DNA of 64,000 bases from Phytoactinopolyspora limicola (GCF_011320225.1 NZ_JAAOEN010000009.1:62001-126000), one strand, 5' to 3'; positions 16,901 to 24,772 are shown, counted from the first letter of the stretch. Program-made: numbers and translations. Notes: generated by a model from the letters alone, not told the origin.

Positions 16901-18904
16901 GACTCGATCGCGCTGAGGGTGGCCTCGGCGGCCGGTGGCGCCGTCGAGCTGCGCCGGGACGCACCGGACGGCGACCTGCTCGGTACGGCCGAGGTTCCGG
17001 CCACCGGCGGGTTGTCTCGGTTCGTCGACGTCGCGGTGGAGCTCGACGACCCAGGGGAGACGTTCGTCCTCTACCTCGTCTTCCCGGACCCGTCGGACGT
17101 GCGGGTGAACTTCTTCGAGGCCGTGGGCAAGGGGATCTCACCGGAGTCCCGGCCGGAGGTCCGGATCACCTCACCTGACGGGAGCGAACAGCTCGAAGCA
17201 GGTGAGGTCGAGATCACGGCTGAGGCCAGCGACGCGGAGAACGAGATCACCCAGGTCGAGTTCTTCGTCGACGGCGACTCGATCGGCGTCGACGGGTCCG
17301 CGCCGTACACGGTCACGTGGAACGCCGAGGAGGAGAAAGTCTACCAGCTGACGGCGGTGGCGACCAATAACCTCGGTCTGACCACGACGTCGAGGATCGT
17401 GCGTGCTCAGGTGGGCGAGTTGTTCGGCGACTTCGAGACCTTCGCCAACACCACGGCGGAGTTCGAGCGGCTGGGCGGCAACCAGTGGGCCGTCACCGCC
17501 AACGGCGCGAACATGTGGCAGGCGACCGACCAGTACGGGTCGCTGTACTTGCCGTCGGCAGCGGGCACTCGCTGGGCCGCGACGGTCAAGATCGAGAGTC
17601 AGCAGAACACCAACAACTCGGCGAAGGCCGGTCTCATCGTCCGCAACGACGTCACGTCGCCCGGCACCTCGCCGGGATACGCGGCGATGACGATGCGGGC
17701 CGGAAACGCCTACGAGTGGCTGCGGGATACGACCGGCAACGGCCAGCTCAATGCCAGTGACGGCGGTGGGCAGCACGAGTATCCGGCGTGGGTGCGTATC
17801 GTCCGCGACGGAGACACCTACACCGCATACCGGAGTTCCGACGGGGAGAACTTCATCCAGGTCGGACCGTCCGAGGTGCTCCCCGGCGCCGCCGACATCC
17901 AGGACATCGGCATGGTGGTCACGGCGCACAACGCCAACCAGACCAGCCGGGCGGTGTTCTCGGACTTCGAGCTCGACCTTGACCCGCAGGACCCGGATGA
18001 TCCGGATGATCCGGAGCTGGAGTGCCCGGACGACGACCCGGACGGCGGTGTGCGGGCACCATCGGACGAGTTCGACGGCGACGCGCTCGACGGCTGCCGC
18101 TGGAGTGTCTTGCGTACCGCCCCGGGCACGGAGGTCACCCAGGTGGACGGACAGCTCGTGCTGCCGGTCACCAACGGCGACATCAACGAGAGCGAGCCTG
18201 GCCCGATCAGCTACCTCGGCCAGCCGGCTCTCGAGGGTGAGTGGGAGATCGAGACCCGGCTCACGCTCGAGCACACTCGGGAATGGCAATATGGCGGCTT
18301 GATGCTGCACGCGGACGACGACAACTACGTCCGGGTGAGCTACACCGCCAGCTCGGCCACCAACCGGTTCCTCGAGTTCCAGTCCGAGACCAACGGTTCA
18401 CGGACGTGGCACGCCAACAACGTCGCGGTCCCCGGTGACCCCGACACGGTGCACCTGCGCCTGGCCAGCGACGGCTCGGAACTCACCGCGGCTTACTCGG
18501 TTGATGGTGAGGACTGGACGGACCTGGACGGCGCGGCTGTGGTGAAGGAGGACGCCACGGTCGGCTTGGTCGCGGCAGGTGACACCGGCGCGATCGAGGT
18601 GGACGCCTACGTCGACTACTTCCGGGTAGCTGGCGAGGACGACGAGGACGTCACCTACGAGGCGGTGCAGGCCATCCTCGATGAGCTTCACGAGGAAGGT
18701 GCGGTTCAGCGGCGTTCGTACAACAAGCTGCGCACGCAGCTGTCCATCGCCGAGCGCGCGGCAAACCGGGGCAAGATCAGCGAGGCCGAGCAGGCTCTCG
18801 ACCGGTTCATCTCGTTCGCCGAAGAGGTCGACGACGAGGAGGTCACGGCGCAGCTGATCGATCTGGCTGAAGCGCTACGCACGCAGCTCCACGCTAGTGG
18901 ATGA
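13940..18904 (+). CDS. Secreted multidomain ThuA / sugar dehydrogenase / PKD / CBM / FIMAH protein
   Basis: The product has 1654 residues with a Sec signal peptide (about 1-34). Approximate domains are: ThuA-like 45-275; glucose/sorbosone dehydrogenase-like beta-propeller 283-740 ('FGMDIAPDGRVFFTELVRG', 'GHTGGGLGFDPDGNLL', 'YGWPMCHGDKRPY'); PKD 745-835; CBM6-like region 943-1064; bacterial Ig-like 1072-1157; two concanavalin-A/DUF1349-like domains 1160-1343 and 1372-1566 joined by a DPDDPDDPE linker; and a C-terminal FIMAH helical domain about 1571-1650. ThuA proteins are tied to keto-disaccharide metabolism. The protein probably oxidises and binds an extracellular glycan whose product the ABC system imports. 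It lies 114 bases after the epimerase gene. Confidence 0.85.
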   Translation: MNVARHRWWKRPLAGTVTAALGLSLLATAQSVAHEHPDEHDQHGEAHVLIFTATAAGPWHDHAIEYGTPIVQNALEDVGITSVATDDPAIFTDEDLAQFDGLVMFHTNGDPWNDEQKAAMERYQQAGNGIAAVHNATDMRGNYQWWDDLVGTLMPGHADNNPAENGLQATVQVEDSTHPSTAHLEGFEWVRNDEWYNFSTNVRGDAHVLLSIDETTYNPGQHAMGYDHPLAWCKMYDGGRAWATALGHFPAHYDEPEVVQHMVGGIQWIAGAAEGDCGGTVWDSFDKVSLDTDTSAPFGMDIAPDGRVFFTELVRGQIRVFNPETHTTTTALTIPVYSGGEDGMKSIVLDPDFEENGWLYVYYAPVSNQSVYVNRLSRFTVGEGNVIDPDSESVVIEIPKQRFDQPGHTGGGLGFDPDGNLLLSVGDDINPHTEPSPSSAPLSTIEGTFHDARETSANTADLRGKLLRITPQPDGGYTVPDGNMFNSGRFDDLFPDGVYDPELALPEIYAMGFRNPFRFAVDPVTGHIGLADYGPDCNNLNNCGNYGPTGMVSWALITEPGNYGWPMCHGDKRPYRDVDYTTNPRTFGELFDCDNPVNDSPRNTGLQELPPVVMNDMVYGYQMSTVPEIIPQGGGLAPMGGPFYQFDPDNESETKFPEYYSGKPFYYEWSKNRLYSMIVDHNADEGERLQKINHFLPPPEQQWLAPIELKFGADGSLYVLEWGGGFGRHNPDSGLYRIDYVPDGRSPIAVAEATPDSGHSPLEVEFSSEKSHDPEGGELTYEWDFENDGETDTTEPNPTYTYTEDGVYSARLTVTNENGMTGVAVATITVGNTRPDVEFTWPPDGGFFEWGDEISWDLSVSDPEDEEIVAENAVVQPAIGHDDHAHSFDPIQGLTGSITAGLSGHSRTDNAFYVLDGRYTDQGTDTAPPLVGSQTVVLQPKFKQAEHFTSSDGITTSSNNDVEAGNEVISGSGGAWAAYDPVNLTNIDSIALRVASAAGGAVELRRDAPDGDLLGTAEVPATGGLSRFVDVAVELDDPGETFVLYLVFPDPSDVRVNFFEAVGKGISPESRPEVRITSPDGSEQLEAGEVEITAEASDAENEITQVEFFVDGDSIGVDGSAPYTVTWNAEEEKVYQLTAVATNNLGLTTTSRIVRAQVGELFGDFETFANTTAEFERLGGNQWAVTANGANMWQATDQYGSLYLPSAAGTRWAATVKIESQQNTNNSAKAGLIVRNDVTSPGTSPGYAAMTMRAGNAYEWLRDTTGNGQLNASDGGGQHEYPAWVRIVRDGDTYTAYRSSDGENFIQVGPSEVLPGAADIQDIGMVVTAHNANQTSRAVFSDFELDLDPQDPDDPDDPELECPDDDPDGGVRAPSDEFDGDALDGCRWSVLRTAPGTEVTQVDGQLVLPVTNGDINESEPGPISYLGQPALEGEWEIETRLTLEHTREWQYGGLMLHADDDNYVRVSYTASSATNRFLEFQSETNGSRTWHANNVAVPGDPDTVHLRLASDGSELTAAYSVDGEDWTDLDGAAVVKEDATVGLVAAGDTGAIEVDAYVDYFRVAGEDDEDVTYEAVQAILDELHEEGAVQRRSYNKLRTQLSIAERAANRGKISEAEQALDRFISFAEEVDDEEVTAQLIDLAEALRTQLHASG

Positions 18905-18979
18905 GTGAGTAGCCGAGGGTCGTCCGGCTGTTCTGGATGGCCTGACTGTTGAGGATGGCCTGAGGGTCGTCGGACAACA

Positions 18980-19022
18980 CGCCGGGGTCGGCATCGCATC
19001 TGTGTGGTGCCGACCCCCGGCG
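18980..19022. terminator. Hairpin between converging genes
   Basis: CGCCGGGGTCGGCA (18980-18993) pairs with TGCCGACCCCCGGCG (19008-19022) apart from one bulged C, around a 14-base loop. It sits between the stop of the ThuA protein (18904) and that of the second ROK gene (19075), with no U-tract. It could act as a two-way terminator, as GC-rich hairpins without U-runs often do in actinobacteria. Confidence 0.55.
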
Positions 19023-19074
19023 TTGGGTGGTGCGGCGACCCAGAGGCCGCACCGCACTAACCGGCTTCTTGAAC

Positions 19075-20328
19075 TCAGGTGGTGTGAAGGAGGCTGTCGA
19101 TGTGCTCGGGAGCCAGGACATGTTCGACCACCTCGACGGCGGCACCGATGACGCTGCCGCGTTCGCCGGTGTGTGAGCGGACTATCCGCAGGTGTTGGGT
19201 AGCGAGGGGGAGCGAGCGGCCGTATACGACCTCGCGCACACCGGCGAGTAAACCTTCTCCGGCTTCGGCGATGGGGCCGCCGATGACTATGACGGAGGGA
19301 TTGAGGAGGCTGACGACGGAGGCGAGGACTTCGCCGAGAGTACGGCCGGCGTCACGGACAAGTGTCAACGTCTCGACCGAGCCCGAGCGGGCTAGCCGTA
19401 CGACATCGTTGCTGGTCTCGGCCTCCACGCCCCGGGCTCGTAGTTTCGAGGCGATGGCGTCGCCGCTGGCCACGGCCTCGAGACAGCCGGTGTTGCCGCA
19501 GTGGCAGACCGCTTCCTCGCCGTGGGGGACGTTCAGGTGGCCGAGGTCACCGGCGGCGCCCTGAGCGCCGCGCCGAAGAGCGCCATCGATGATGATGCCG
19601 CTGCCTATGCCAGTGGCGACTTTGACGAAGACGAGGTTGTCGATATCCGGGTAGTTGCTGAAGTGTTCGCCGACCGCCATGATGTTGACGTCGTTGTCGA
19701 CGACAACCGTCGTCAGCCCCAGCTCCGACTTCAGGTACGAGCGGACGTCGAAGCCGTCCCAACCGGGCATGATCGGGGGGCTGATCGGCCGGCCGGTGGC
19801 GTACTCGACCGGACCTGGCAGGCCGACACCGATACCGGCTACCTCGGATATGTCGCGGCCGACCTCTCGGATCAGTCGCTGGCCGTGTTCAACAACCCAG
19901 GCCAACACGTCCTGGGGGCCGCGGTCAACGCCGAGGTCGGCGCGGTGGTCGGTCAGAACGGTCGCACCGAGGTCTGTCACGGCGATGCGGGCATGGGTGG
20001 CGCCGATATCAGCGGCCAGCACGATACGTGCGGACGGATTGAATGCGAACTGTGCTGGTGGTCGACCTCCGGTTGACCTGGCCTCGCCGGCCGGCCCCAC
20101 GAGCCGGCTGCTGAGCAGCGTGTCAACCCGCTGGGCAACAGTTGATCGCGCAAGACCAGTGGCGTCGGCTATCTCGGAGCGAGTGCGGGGGGCGCCGTCG
20201 CGGAGCATGCGTAGTAGCCACGCGGCGCCGGCTGACAACGATGGTTGTGCCACGGCTGCCCGCTGTGCATCGTCGACCGGAGGTACGCCGTCTGCGGTCG
20301 GCCACACGCTGTTGACCACGCTTCCCAT
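19075..20328 (-). CDS. ROK-family transcriptional repressor (second of a pair)
   Basis: The product has 417 residues with the same build as the protein at 5451-6659. The HTH is 'RTRSEIADATGLARSTVAQRV', the nucleotide/sugar motif is 'DIGATHARIAVTDLG', then 'RPISPPIMPGWDGFDV' and the zinc motif 'CHCGNTGCLEAVASGDAI'. The two proteins are alike along their whole length, so they are duplicates bracketing the sugar locus. It diverges from the epimerase at 20510 across a 181-base gap holding the box shared with the first ROK promoter. It may bind the same site or a related sugar ligand. Confidence 0.92.
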   Translation of the reverse strand: MGSVVNSVWPTADGVPPVDDAQRAAVAQPSLSAGAAWLLRMLRDGAPRTRSEIADATGLARSTVAQRVDTLLSSRLVGPAGEARSTGGRPPAQFAFNPSARIVLAADIGATHARIAVTDLGATVLTDHRADLGVDRGPQDVLAWVVEHGQRLIREVGRDISEVAGIGVGLPGPVEYATGRPISPPIMPGWDGFDVRSYLKSELGLTTVVVDNDVNIMAVGEHFSNYPDIDNLVFVKVATGIGSGIIIDGALRRGAQGAAGDLGHLNVPHGEEAVCHCGNTGCLEAVASGDAIASKLRARGVEAETSNDVVRLARSGSVETLTLVRDAGRTLGEVLASVVSLLNPSVIVIGGPIAEAGEGLLAGVREVVYGRSLPLATQHLRIVRSHTGERGSVIGAAVEVVEHVLAPEHIDSLLHTT

Positions 20329-20381
20329 TCAAGCACACCGGTTCTTGAAGCACGGGGAACGGTAGTCATATTACAGCTATA

Positions 20382-20420
20382 CAACTTTTGCTTGACGTCT
20401 GTTGAAAGCCCCCATAGCGT
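20382..20420 (+). promoter_or_regulatory. Promoter/operator of the second epimerase gene
   Basis: TTGACG (20392-20397) and TAGCGT (20415-20420) are 17 bases apart, a good actinobacterial housekeeping promoter. The 16 bases at 20382-20397 match 6722-6737 exactly, including the -35. An 89-base leader follows to the ATG at 20510. The inverted half seen at the first site is only weakly kept here (TGAAAGC). Confidence 0.6.
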
Positions 20421-20509
20421 CCAGTTTGAGGTCGTGGCCGCAGACCACGCCTAAGGCGCCACGGAGGTGCCGGGGTGGTGGTGGCCACGCACGAAGAGGA
20501 GGGCGACTA

Positions 20510-21517
20510 ATGATCCGGCCGATCACGTTGTTTACCGGTCAATGGGCAGACCTGCCGTTCGAGGAGATGTGCCGGCTGGCGTCGGAGTGGGGGTACGACG
20601 GGTTGGAGATCGCCTGCTGGGGTGATCATTTGGACGTGTGGCGGGTGGCTGAGGACGACTCGTATGCCCGCGATAAGTTGGACACGCTGGAGAAATACAA
20701 CCTGAGGGTCTGGGCGATCTCAAATCACTTGAAGGGTCAGGCGGTCTGTGATGACCCGATCGATGAGCGGCATCGCAATATTCTGCCGGACCGGATCTGG
20801 GGTGATGGCGATCCCGAAGGTGTGCGGGTTCGGGCGGCGGAGGAGATGAAAACAACGGCGGTGGCCGCGGCCCGGCTGGGCGTGGACACGGTGGTCGGAT
20901 TCACCGGCTCGGCGATCTGGAAGTATGTCGCGATGTTCCCGCCGGTGTCGGCGGACATGATCGAGGCCGGGTACCGGGACTTCGCGGATCGGTGGAATCC
21001 GATTCTCGACGTATTTGATGCCGAGGGAGTGCGGTTTGCCCATGAGGTGCATCCGTCGGAGATCGCGTATGACTACTGGTCGACGGTGGCGACGCTAGAA
21101 GCGATCGGCCATCGACCGGCCTTCGGGTTGAACTGGGATCCGTCGCACATGGTGTGGCAAAACATCGATCCGGTGAGCTTCCTATGGGACTTCCGGGACC
21201 GGATTTATCACGTGGACTGCAAGGACACGAAGATGCAGACCGGTAACGGCCGAAACGGCCGGTTGGGGTCGCATCTGCCGTGGGCGGATCCCCGGCGGGG
21301 CTGGGATTTCGTGTCAATGGGACACGGCGATGTGCCATGGGAGCAGGCGTTCCGGATGTTGAACGCCATCAGGTACGACGGCCCGATCTCGGTGGAGTGG
21401 GAAGACGCTGGTATGGACCGGCTGGTGGGCGCTCCGGAGGCGTTGGAGTTTGCCCGCCGGATCGCGTTCGATTCCCCCGAGGCGGCATTCGATTCGGCGT
21501 TTAGCACCGGCGGCTAA
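20510..21517 (+). CDS. Sugar phosphate isomerase/epimerase (inosose dehydratase/ThuB-neighbour type)
   Basis: The product has 335 residues and starts '[20 protein letters not shown]', a xylose-isomerase-like barrel. Candidate metal ligands are E in '[14 protein letters not shown]', D in '[16 protein letters not shown]', H/D in '[11 protein letters not shown]' and E in '[11 protein letters not shown]'. Proteins of this exact type often accompany Gfo/Idh dehydrogenases and act on 3-keto-sugars or inososes. AGAGGAGGGCG ends a few bases before the ATG; the reading frame is open upstream but lacks a start with a ribosome site. It is monocistronic and probably co-regulated with the ABC operon through the shared box. 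Confidence 0.88.
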   Translation: MIRPITLFTGQWADLPFEEMCRLASEWGYDGLEIACWGDHLDVWRVAEDDSYARDKLDTLEKYNLRVWAISNHLKGQAVCDDPIDERHRNILPDRIWGDGDPEGVRVRAAEEMKTTAVAAARLGVDTVVGFTGSAIWKYVAMFPPVSADMIEAGYRDFADRWNPILDVFDAEGVRFAHEVHPSEIAYDYWSTVATLEAIGHRPAFGLNWDPSHMVWQNIDPVSFLWDFRDRIYHVDCKDTKMQTGNGRNGRLGSHLPWADPRRGWDFVSMGHGDVPWEQAFRMLNAIRYDGPISVEWEDAGMDRLVGAPEALEFARRIAFDSPEAAFDSAFSTGG

Positions 21518-21597
21518 GTCCCGTAGTCCGGCTATACCGCCCATGTAGTGGCCACATCTAGGGTGGTGCCTCCTGCTCCGCTGACCAGGAAGGCACG

Positions 21598-22059
21598 ATG
21601 AGTAGAGAATATCGGACCCCCGAGTCGTTCGAGCAAAGCGCGCGGCTGAGTCCGCTCGCCGTGGCGTCGTTCATCCTTGGTATTGGGATGGTGGCGTGTT
21701 ACAGCGCCGGGCTCGGGCTGTCGGGAACGTCCAGGGTGTCGCTCATGTCGCTGGCGCCCGCGCTGGGTGTGCTGGCGGTGCTCTTCGGCCACCTGGCCAG
21801 GGGGCAGATCCGCATGCGTGGAAACCGGGGCAAGGGTCTCGCCCTTGGTGGGCTCGTTCTCGGCTACGGTCTCATCGCGCTTTTCGCATTGAACCTCGCG
21901 ATCAGGGACGAGGTGTTCCGAATCCTGTTCGTGTTTATCGCCGGTATTGTCTTCGGCCTCGTGGTCCGAAAACTGTTCGTCGGCAGTAGCCCCCGACCGC
22001 TGGATGAGCACGCATCTGGCGATCCGGCGGGCGCGGAAACTAGATTAGATCGGGATTAG
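21598..22059 (+). CDS. DUF4190-type small membrane protein
   Basis: The product has 153 residues. 'LSPLAVASFILGIGMVACYSAGLGL' opens a hydrophobic pair of helices, then 'APALGVLAVLFGHLARGQIR' and 'GLALGGLVLGYGLIALFAL'. The 'FGHxArgqIr...GrGlAlaGLvlGY' pattern is that of DUF4190. An extra C-terminal helix ('ILFVFIAGIVFGLVV') and a charged tail follow. Its function is unknown. The ATG at 21598 is preceded by CAGGAAGG. It stands alone between the sugar locus and the DUF4287 gene. Confidence 0.75.
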   Translation: MSREYRTPESFEQSARLSPLAVASFILGIGMVACYSAGLGLSGTSRVSLMSLAPALGVLAVLFGHLARGQIRMRGNRGKGLALGGLVLGYGLIALFALNLAIRDEVFRILFVFIAGIVFGLVVRKLFVGSSPRPLDEHASGDPAGAETRLDRD

Positions 22060-22101
22060 CAGCACGATAGAGACACCCCGTGCGGCGTGCGGCTCCCTCC
22101 A

Positions 22102-22165
22102 CGCACCTTGTACTCCAGGCGCCCGATTCCGGTCCCAATCCGGCGCCCTATTCGCGCGGTTTCCT
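22102..22165. repeat. Copy of an intergenic repeat also at 60808-60868
   Basis: About 58 bases around CCAGGCGCCCGA...CCGGCGCCC(C)TATTCGCGCGG resemble 60808-60868, differing by a handful of substitutions and one base in the C-run. In both places the repeat covers the 3' end of a minus-strand gene, here the last codons and stop of the DUF4287 gene. Confidence 0.6.
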
Positions 22166-22444
22166 CGTCGCTTTTCCGTCGAGCCAGAGCGTGTCAGATT
22201 CATCTCGGTGTGAACCGGTTGTGCCGACATGTTTGCTGTCGATTTTTGGACCCTTCTTAATGACCTGTACGAGCGCCATGCCGTGTCCGCGTCCGAGCCC
22301 GTAGTCGTCTTTGAGCCATTCGAGGATCACCGCGGCCTTGACGTCGGGTGCGTCGTAGCCCCGGCTTTTGGCGATGTCGATGAGCTGGCGTGGGGTCAGC
22401 CCGGTCTTGTCTTCGATGCTGTCAAGGTATGCCTGGAAAGACAT
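22148..22444 (-). CDS. DUF4287 domain protein
   Basis: The product has 98 residues. 'MSFQAYLDSIEDKTGLTPRQ' followed by 'LIDIAKSRGYDAPDVKAAVILEWLKDDYGLGRGHGMALVQVIK' (in parts) is the DUF4287 fold, a small helical protein common in actinobacteria and often fused to or beside DUF5655 proteins. Its function is unknown. The last residues (TRKPRE) are encoded by the intergenic repeat, so the C-terminus may have been changed by it. The start has AAGGGG close upstream. Confidence 0.8.
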   Translation of the reverse strand: MSFQAYLDSIEDKTGLTPRQLIDIAKSRGYDAPDVKAAVILEWLKDDYGLGRGHGMALVQVIKKGPKIDSKHVGTTGSHRDESDTLWLDGKATRKPRE

Positions 22445-22480
22445 CTGATTACCCCTTCTTCGTTTCAGCTGGAGTCGTCT

Positions 22481-22512
22481 TGTGGTGGGTCCTGTGGTGG
22501 GTCCTGTGGTGG
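22481..22512. repeat. 12-bp tandem repeat, 2.7 copies
   Basis: TGTGGTGGGTCC occurs at 22481-22492 and 22493-22504, then as a partial copy. It lies upstream of the DUF4287 start and of the TetR promoter. No function is visible. Confidence 0.7.
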
Positions 22513-22608
22513 TCAGGCTGGGGGATGGTGTCAGGTGCCGGCCGGAGCCGGCAGGGTGGGGTCGTTTCCCGCCGGGGGAACCGTAGGGCCACAGGTCCTT
22601 CCGCGTAG

Positions 22609-22650
22609 GGTACTGATCGGTACCAACATTGTACGGTACTGTTCGGTACT
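22609..22650. promoter_or_regulatory. TetR operator cluster upstream of the second TetR gene
   Basis: GGTACTGATCGGTACC (22609-22624) and GTACGGTACTGTTCGGTACT (22631-22650) are built from CGGTAC/GTACC half-sites. The second box differs at one base from 24100-24119 in front of the DUF998 gene. This pairing of sites at both ends of the divergon suggests one regulator, the TetR protein at 22693. Confidence 0.65.
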
Positions 22651-22692
22651 TAGGCCAAGGTGTTGTTCCGCAAATCCGAATGTGAGGTCAAG

Positions 22693-23316
22693 ATGGATGC
22701 GGCGAGGTTGGCGCAGAAGCGAGAGTTCATCCTCGAACGAGCGCTAGACGTGTTCGTTGCGCACGGCTATGTGGGGACTACCACCGATCAGCTTGCCGCG
22801 GCCGCGTCCGTATCGAAGCAGACGCTCTACAAGGAGTTCGGCGACAAGGAAGGTGTGTTCGCGGCGCTGATCCAGTTTGCCTGCGATCGCGTCGACGATC
22901 CCTTTGCCCCGCTGGTGGATCAGATGCGGGACATCGCATCGGCGGACGAAGCCATCGAGCTGATGGCGACGCAGTTCACCGGCTCCATCATGTCGCCGAA
23001 CGTACAGCAACTGCGCCGTCTGGTGATCGCCGAGGCGACCCGGTTCCCGCATCTCGGGTTGCTGTACTGGGAGGAAGGTTTCCTGCGCGTTGTGAACTCT
23101 GTTGCGCGCTGCCTGTCGATTCTCGCGGAACGGGAGCTGCTCTACATTCCGGACGCGCACCTCGCGGCGCACCATTTTGCCGGGATGCTTCTGTGGATTC
23201 CGAGCAATCAGCGGATGTTCGCCGTATCGATGCCGGTCGACGAGTCAAAGCTGGTCGAGACCATCACCGCGGGTGGCCGGGCCTTCCTCCGCGCGTACCG
23301 GCCGGAGGCGGGCTGA
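22693..23316 (+). CDS. TetR/AcrR-family transcriptional regulator
   Basis: The product has 207 residues from the ATG at 22693; a GTG at 22660 would add 11 residues and enters the operator-proximal region. The HTH reads 'REFILERALDVFVAHGYVGTTTDQLAA' then 'ASVSKQTLYKEFGDKEGVFAALI'. The C-terminal domain has the TetR_C_7 (AefR-like) look, with 'VQQLRRLVIAEATRFPHLGLLYWEEG'. It ends 3 bases before the converging DUF998 gene. The duplicated operator suggests that it represses itself and that membrane protein. Confidence 0.9.
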   Translation: MDAARLAQKREFILERALDVFVAHGYVGTTTDQLAAAASVSKQTLYKEFGDKEGVFAALIQFACDRVDDPFAPLVDQMRDIASADEAIELMATQFTGSIMSPNVQQLRRLVIAEATRFPHLGLLYWEEGFLRVVNSVARCLSILAERELLYIPDAHLAAHHFAGMLLWIPSNQRMFAVSMPVDESKLVETITAGGRAFLRAYRPEAG

Positions 23317-23319
23317 CCA

Positions 23320-24015
23320 CTACTCCGTTGTCGCGGCCGCCGGATCGGGTGCCGATGGCCGTCCGCTCCTGACCGCCGAAGCGACGGCAGACAGCCAGGT
23401 GAACGAGACTGTTCCAGCGGCGAGGTAGAAGACACCTGGCGTGTCGGTAGATGCGACTGTGCCGAGAATGATGAGTAGTGGTGTCACGACGCCTGCGATG
23501 AGGCAGATGTTGCGCCAAGTGTGGAGCGTCTTGTCGAAGTGTCGGGCTAAGACGAAGCACGCCGCGATCAGGGTCAGGAACGCGGCGAAGAATCCCAGGC
23601 TATGAAGGCCACCTGTCGTGCTCATGGCATCGGGCGCCCCTTCCGGCGCGCCTTCCGGGAACCCGAACGCGGGGTCGGGTGGGAAAAGCCCGGCGATGAT
23701 CATTCCGATCCCAAAGACACCGACGAGTGATGGTCCCCATGTGCCGCCCCGTGAGCCAGCCAGGCGTCGGCGCAAACCCAGTGCGCACAGAACGGCGAGC
23801 AGTCCGCAGAGGATGAAGTTCGCTGACTGCACCCACCCGAAGTCACCGTTCTGCAGGGAACTGACGGCATGTTGTGTGATGTCGAAGCCGGGCCGCGCGA
23901 TCATCTGCACTGCTGCGACCGCAAGGAATAGGGGCGCGATGGCGACGCCGCACTGGAGCAAGATCCGGGTGCGTTGTGGGTCGGTGGTCATGGTTGGGGG
24001 ATTGGCGACATGCAT
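23320..24015 (-). CDS. DUF998 family membrane protein
   Basis: The product has 231 residues with about six hydrophobic helices. 'RPGFDITQHAVSSLQNGDFGWVQ' and 'GMIIAGLFPPDPAFGFPEGAPEGAP' are DUF998 signatures; the family is uncharacterised and often TetR-controlled. The ATG at 24015 has GAGGAG 5 bases upstream on its strand; a second ATG at 23991 is possible. The operator 24100-24119 lies 85 bases upstream. The gene converges on its probable regulator with almost no gap. Confidence 0.85.
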   Translation of the reverse strand: MHVANPPTMTTDPQRTRILLQCGVAIAPLFLAVAAVQMIARPGFDITQHAVSSLQNGDFGWVQSANFILCGLLAVLCALGLRRRLAGSRGGTWGPSLVGVFGIGMIIAGLFPPDPAFGFPEGAPEGAPDAMSTTGGLHSLGFFAAFLTLIAACFVLARHFDKTLHTWRNICLIAGVVTPLLIILGTVASTDTPGVFYLAAGTVSFTWLSAVASAVRSGRPSAPDPAAATTE

Positions 24016-24099
24016 GAGGCTCCTCGCGCCGGAGTTCGGTCTTGCGATCGATAGGAAGCAAGAGGGACGCGGGCTAGATCACTGGCCTGCGACTGCATG

Positions 24100-24119
24100 G
24101 TACGGTACTGTTCCGTACT
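24100..24119. promoter_or_regulatory. TetR operator upstream of the DUF998 gene
   Basis: GTACGGTACTGTTCCGTACT matches 22631-22650 at 19 of 20 bases and is itself symmetric (GTACGG...CCGTAC). Its location 85 bases upstream of the minus-strand DUF998 start is right for a promoter operator. Confidence 0.65.
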
Positions 24120-24251
24120 GCACCGAGTCAAGTAGCGGCACTGCGTCCGGCGGCTGGCCGCCGCTGCGGAGACGGTCGAGGAGGCGCCGCCGCGCGATCC
24201 CGCTGCTCGTGCCGACGGAGCGGCACGAGCAGCGGGATCGGCCAGGTAGCG

Positions 24252-24653
24252 CTACGCGACAGCGGTTCCTTCGAGTTCGACCATTTGGCCGGGGATCGCA
24301 AGGCGGGTGACCCCGAGCATCGTGGTCGTGGGGGCAACGCCGGCGGCTCCCAGCCGACTGGCGAGGATGCCGTAGTGCGGGAACAGCGCGTCGACGTCGG
24401 TGGTGTAGACGTTGAGGCGGACAAGGTTCGCCAGCGACATGCCGGCCTCGCCTAGCACGGCTTCGAGGTTGTCGACGGCCAGCGCGAGCTGCGCCGCCAT
24501 GTCCCCGTCGTGTTGGGGACGGCCCTCCTTGCTCATCGCGGTCTGGCCCGAGATGTACAAGGTCCGGGTCTCCCCAGAGACGACCTCCCCCTGGTTGAAC
24601 CCCATCTCCAGCGACCACGTCACCGGGTTGACTGCTGTTCGATCCATTGCCAT
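24252..24653 (-). CDS. RidA-family protein (enamine/imine deaminase fold)
   Basis: The product has 133 residues from an internal ATG at 24653 (another ATG is at 24647; the frame is open to 24713, but the added residues look unrelated). 'VVSGETRTLYISGQTAMSKEG', 'DMAAQLALAVDNLEAVLGEAGMSLANLVRLNVYTTD' and the final 'PGQMVELEGTAVA' are YjgF/YER057c/UK114 marks. The usual catalytic Arg/Glu positions appear as R in 'LVRLNVYTTD' and E in 'MVELEGTAVA'. RidA proteins destroy reactive enamines. It is divergent from the WYL regulator at 24773 and is probably controlled by it. Confidence 0.88.
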   Translation of the reverse strand: MAMDRTAVNPVTWSLEMGFNQGEVVSGETRTLYISGQTAMSKEGRPQHDGDMAAQLALAVDNLEAVLGEAGMSLANLVRLNVYTTDVDALFPHYGILASRLGAAGVAPTTTMLGVTRLAIPGQMVELEGTAVA

Positions 24654-24772
24654 TCCAATCGTTGGGCTGTGTGCGCCCGGCGGTTCGGTAGCCGCCGTCT
24701 TCGACGCTCGCAAAGCCAGCCTTCCAAGGAATCACGACATCTTGTGTCATGTTTTTTGGTAAGTATGAATCT

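Noticed and set aside
16004-18310. Long minus-strand frames opposite the ThuA protein
   Set aside because: They are shadow frames caused by high GC at third positions; composition is Arg/Val/Asp-rich without motifs.
22481-22512. Tandem repeat as a CRISPR array
   Set aside because: The 12-bp units are contiguous without spacers.
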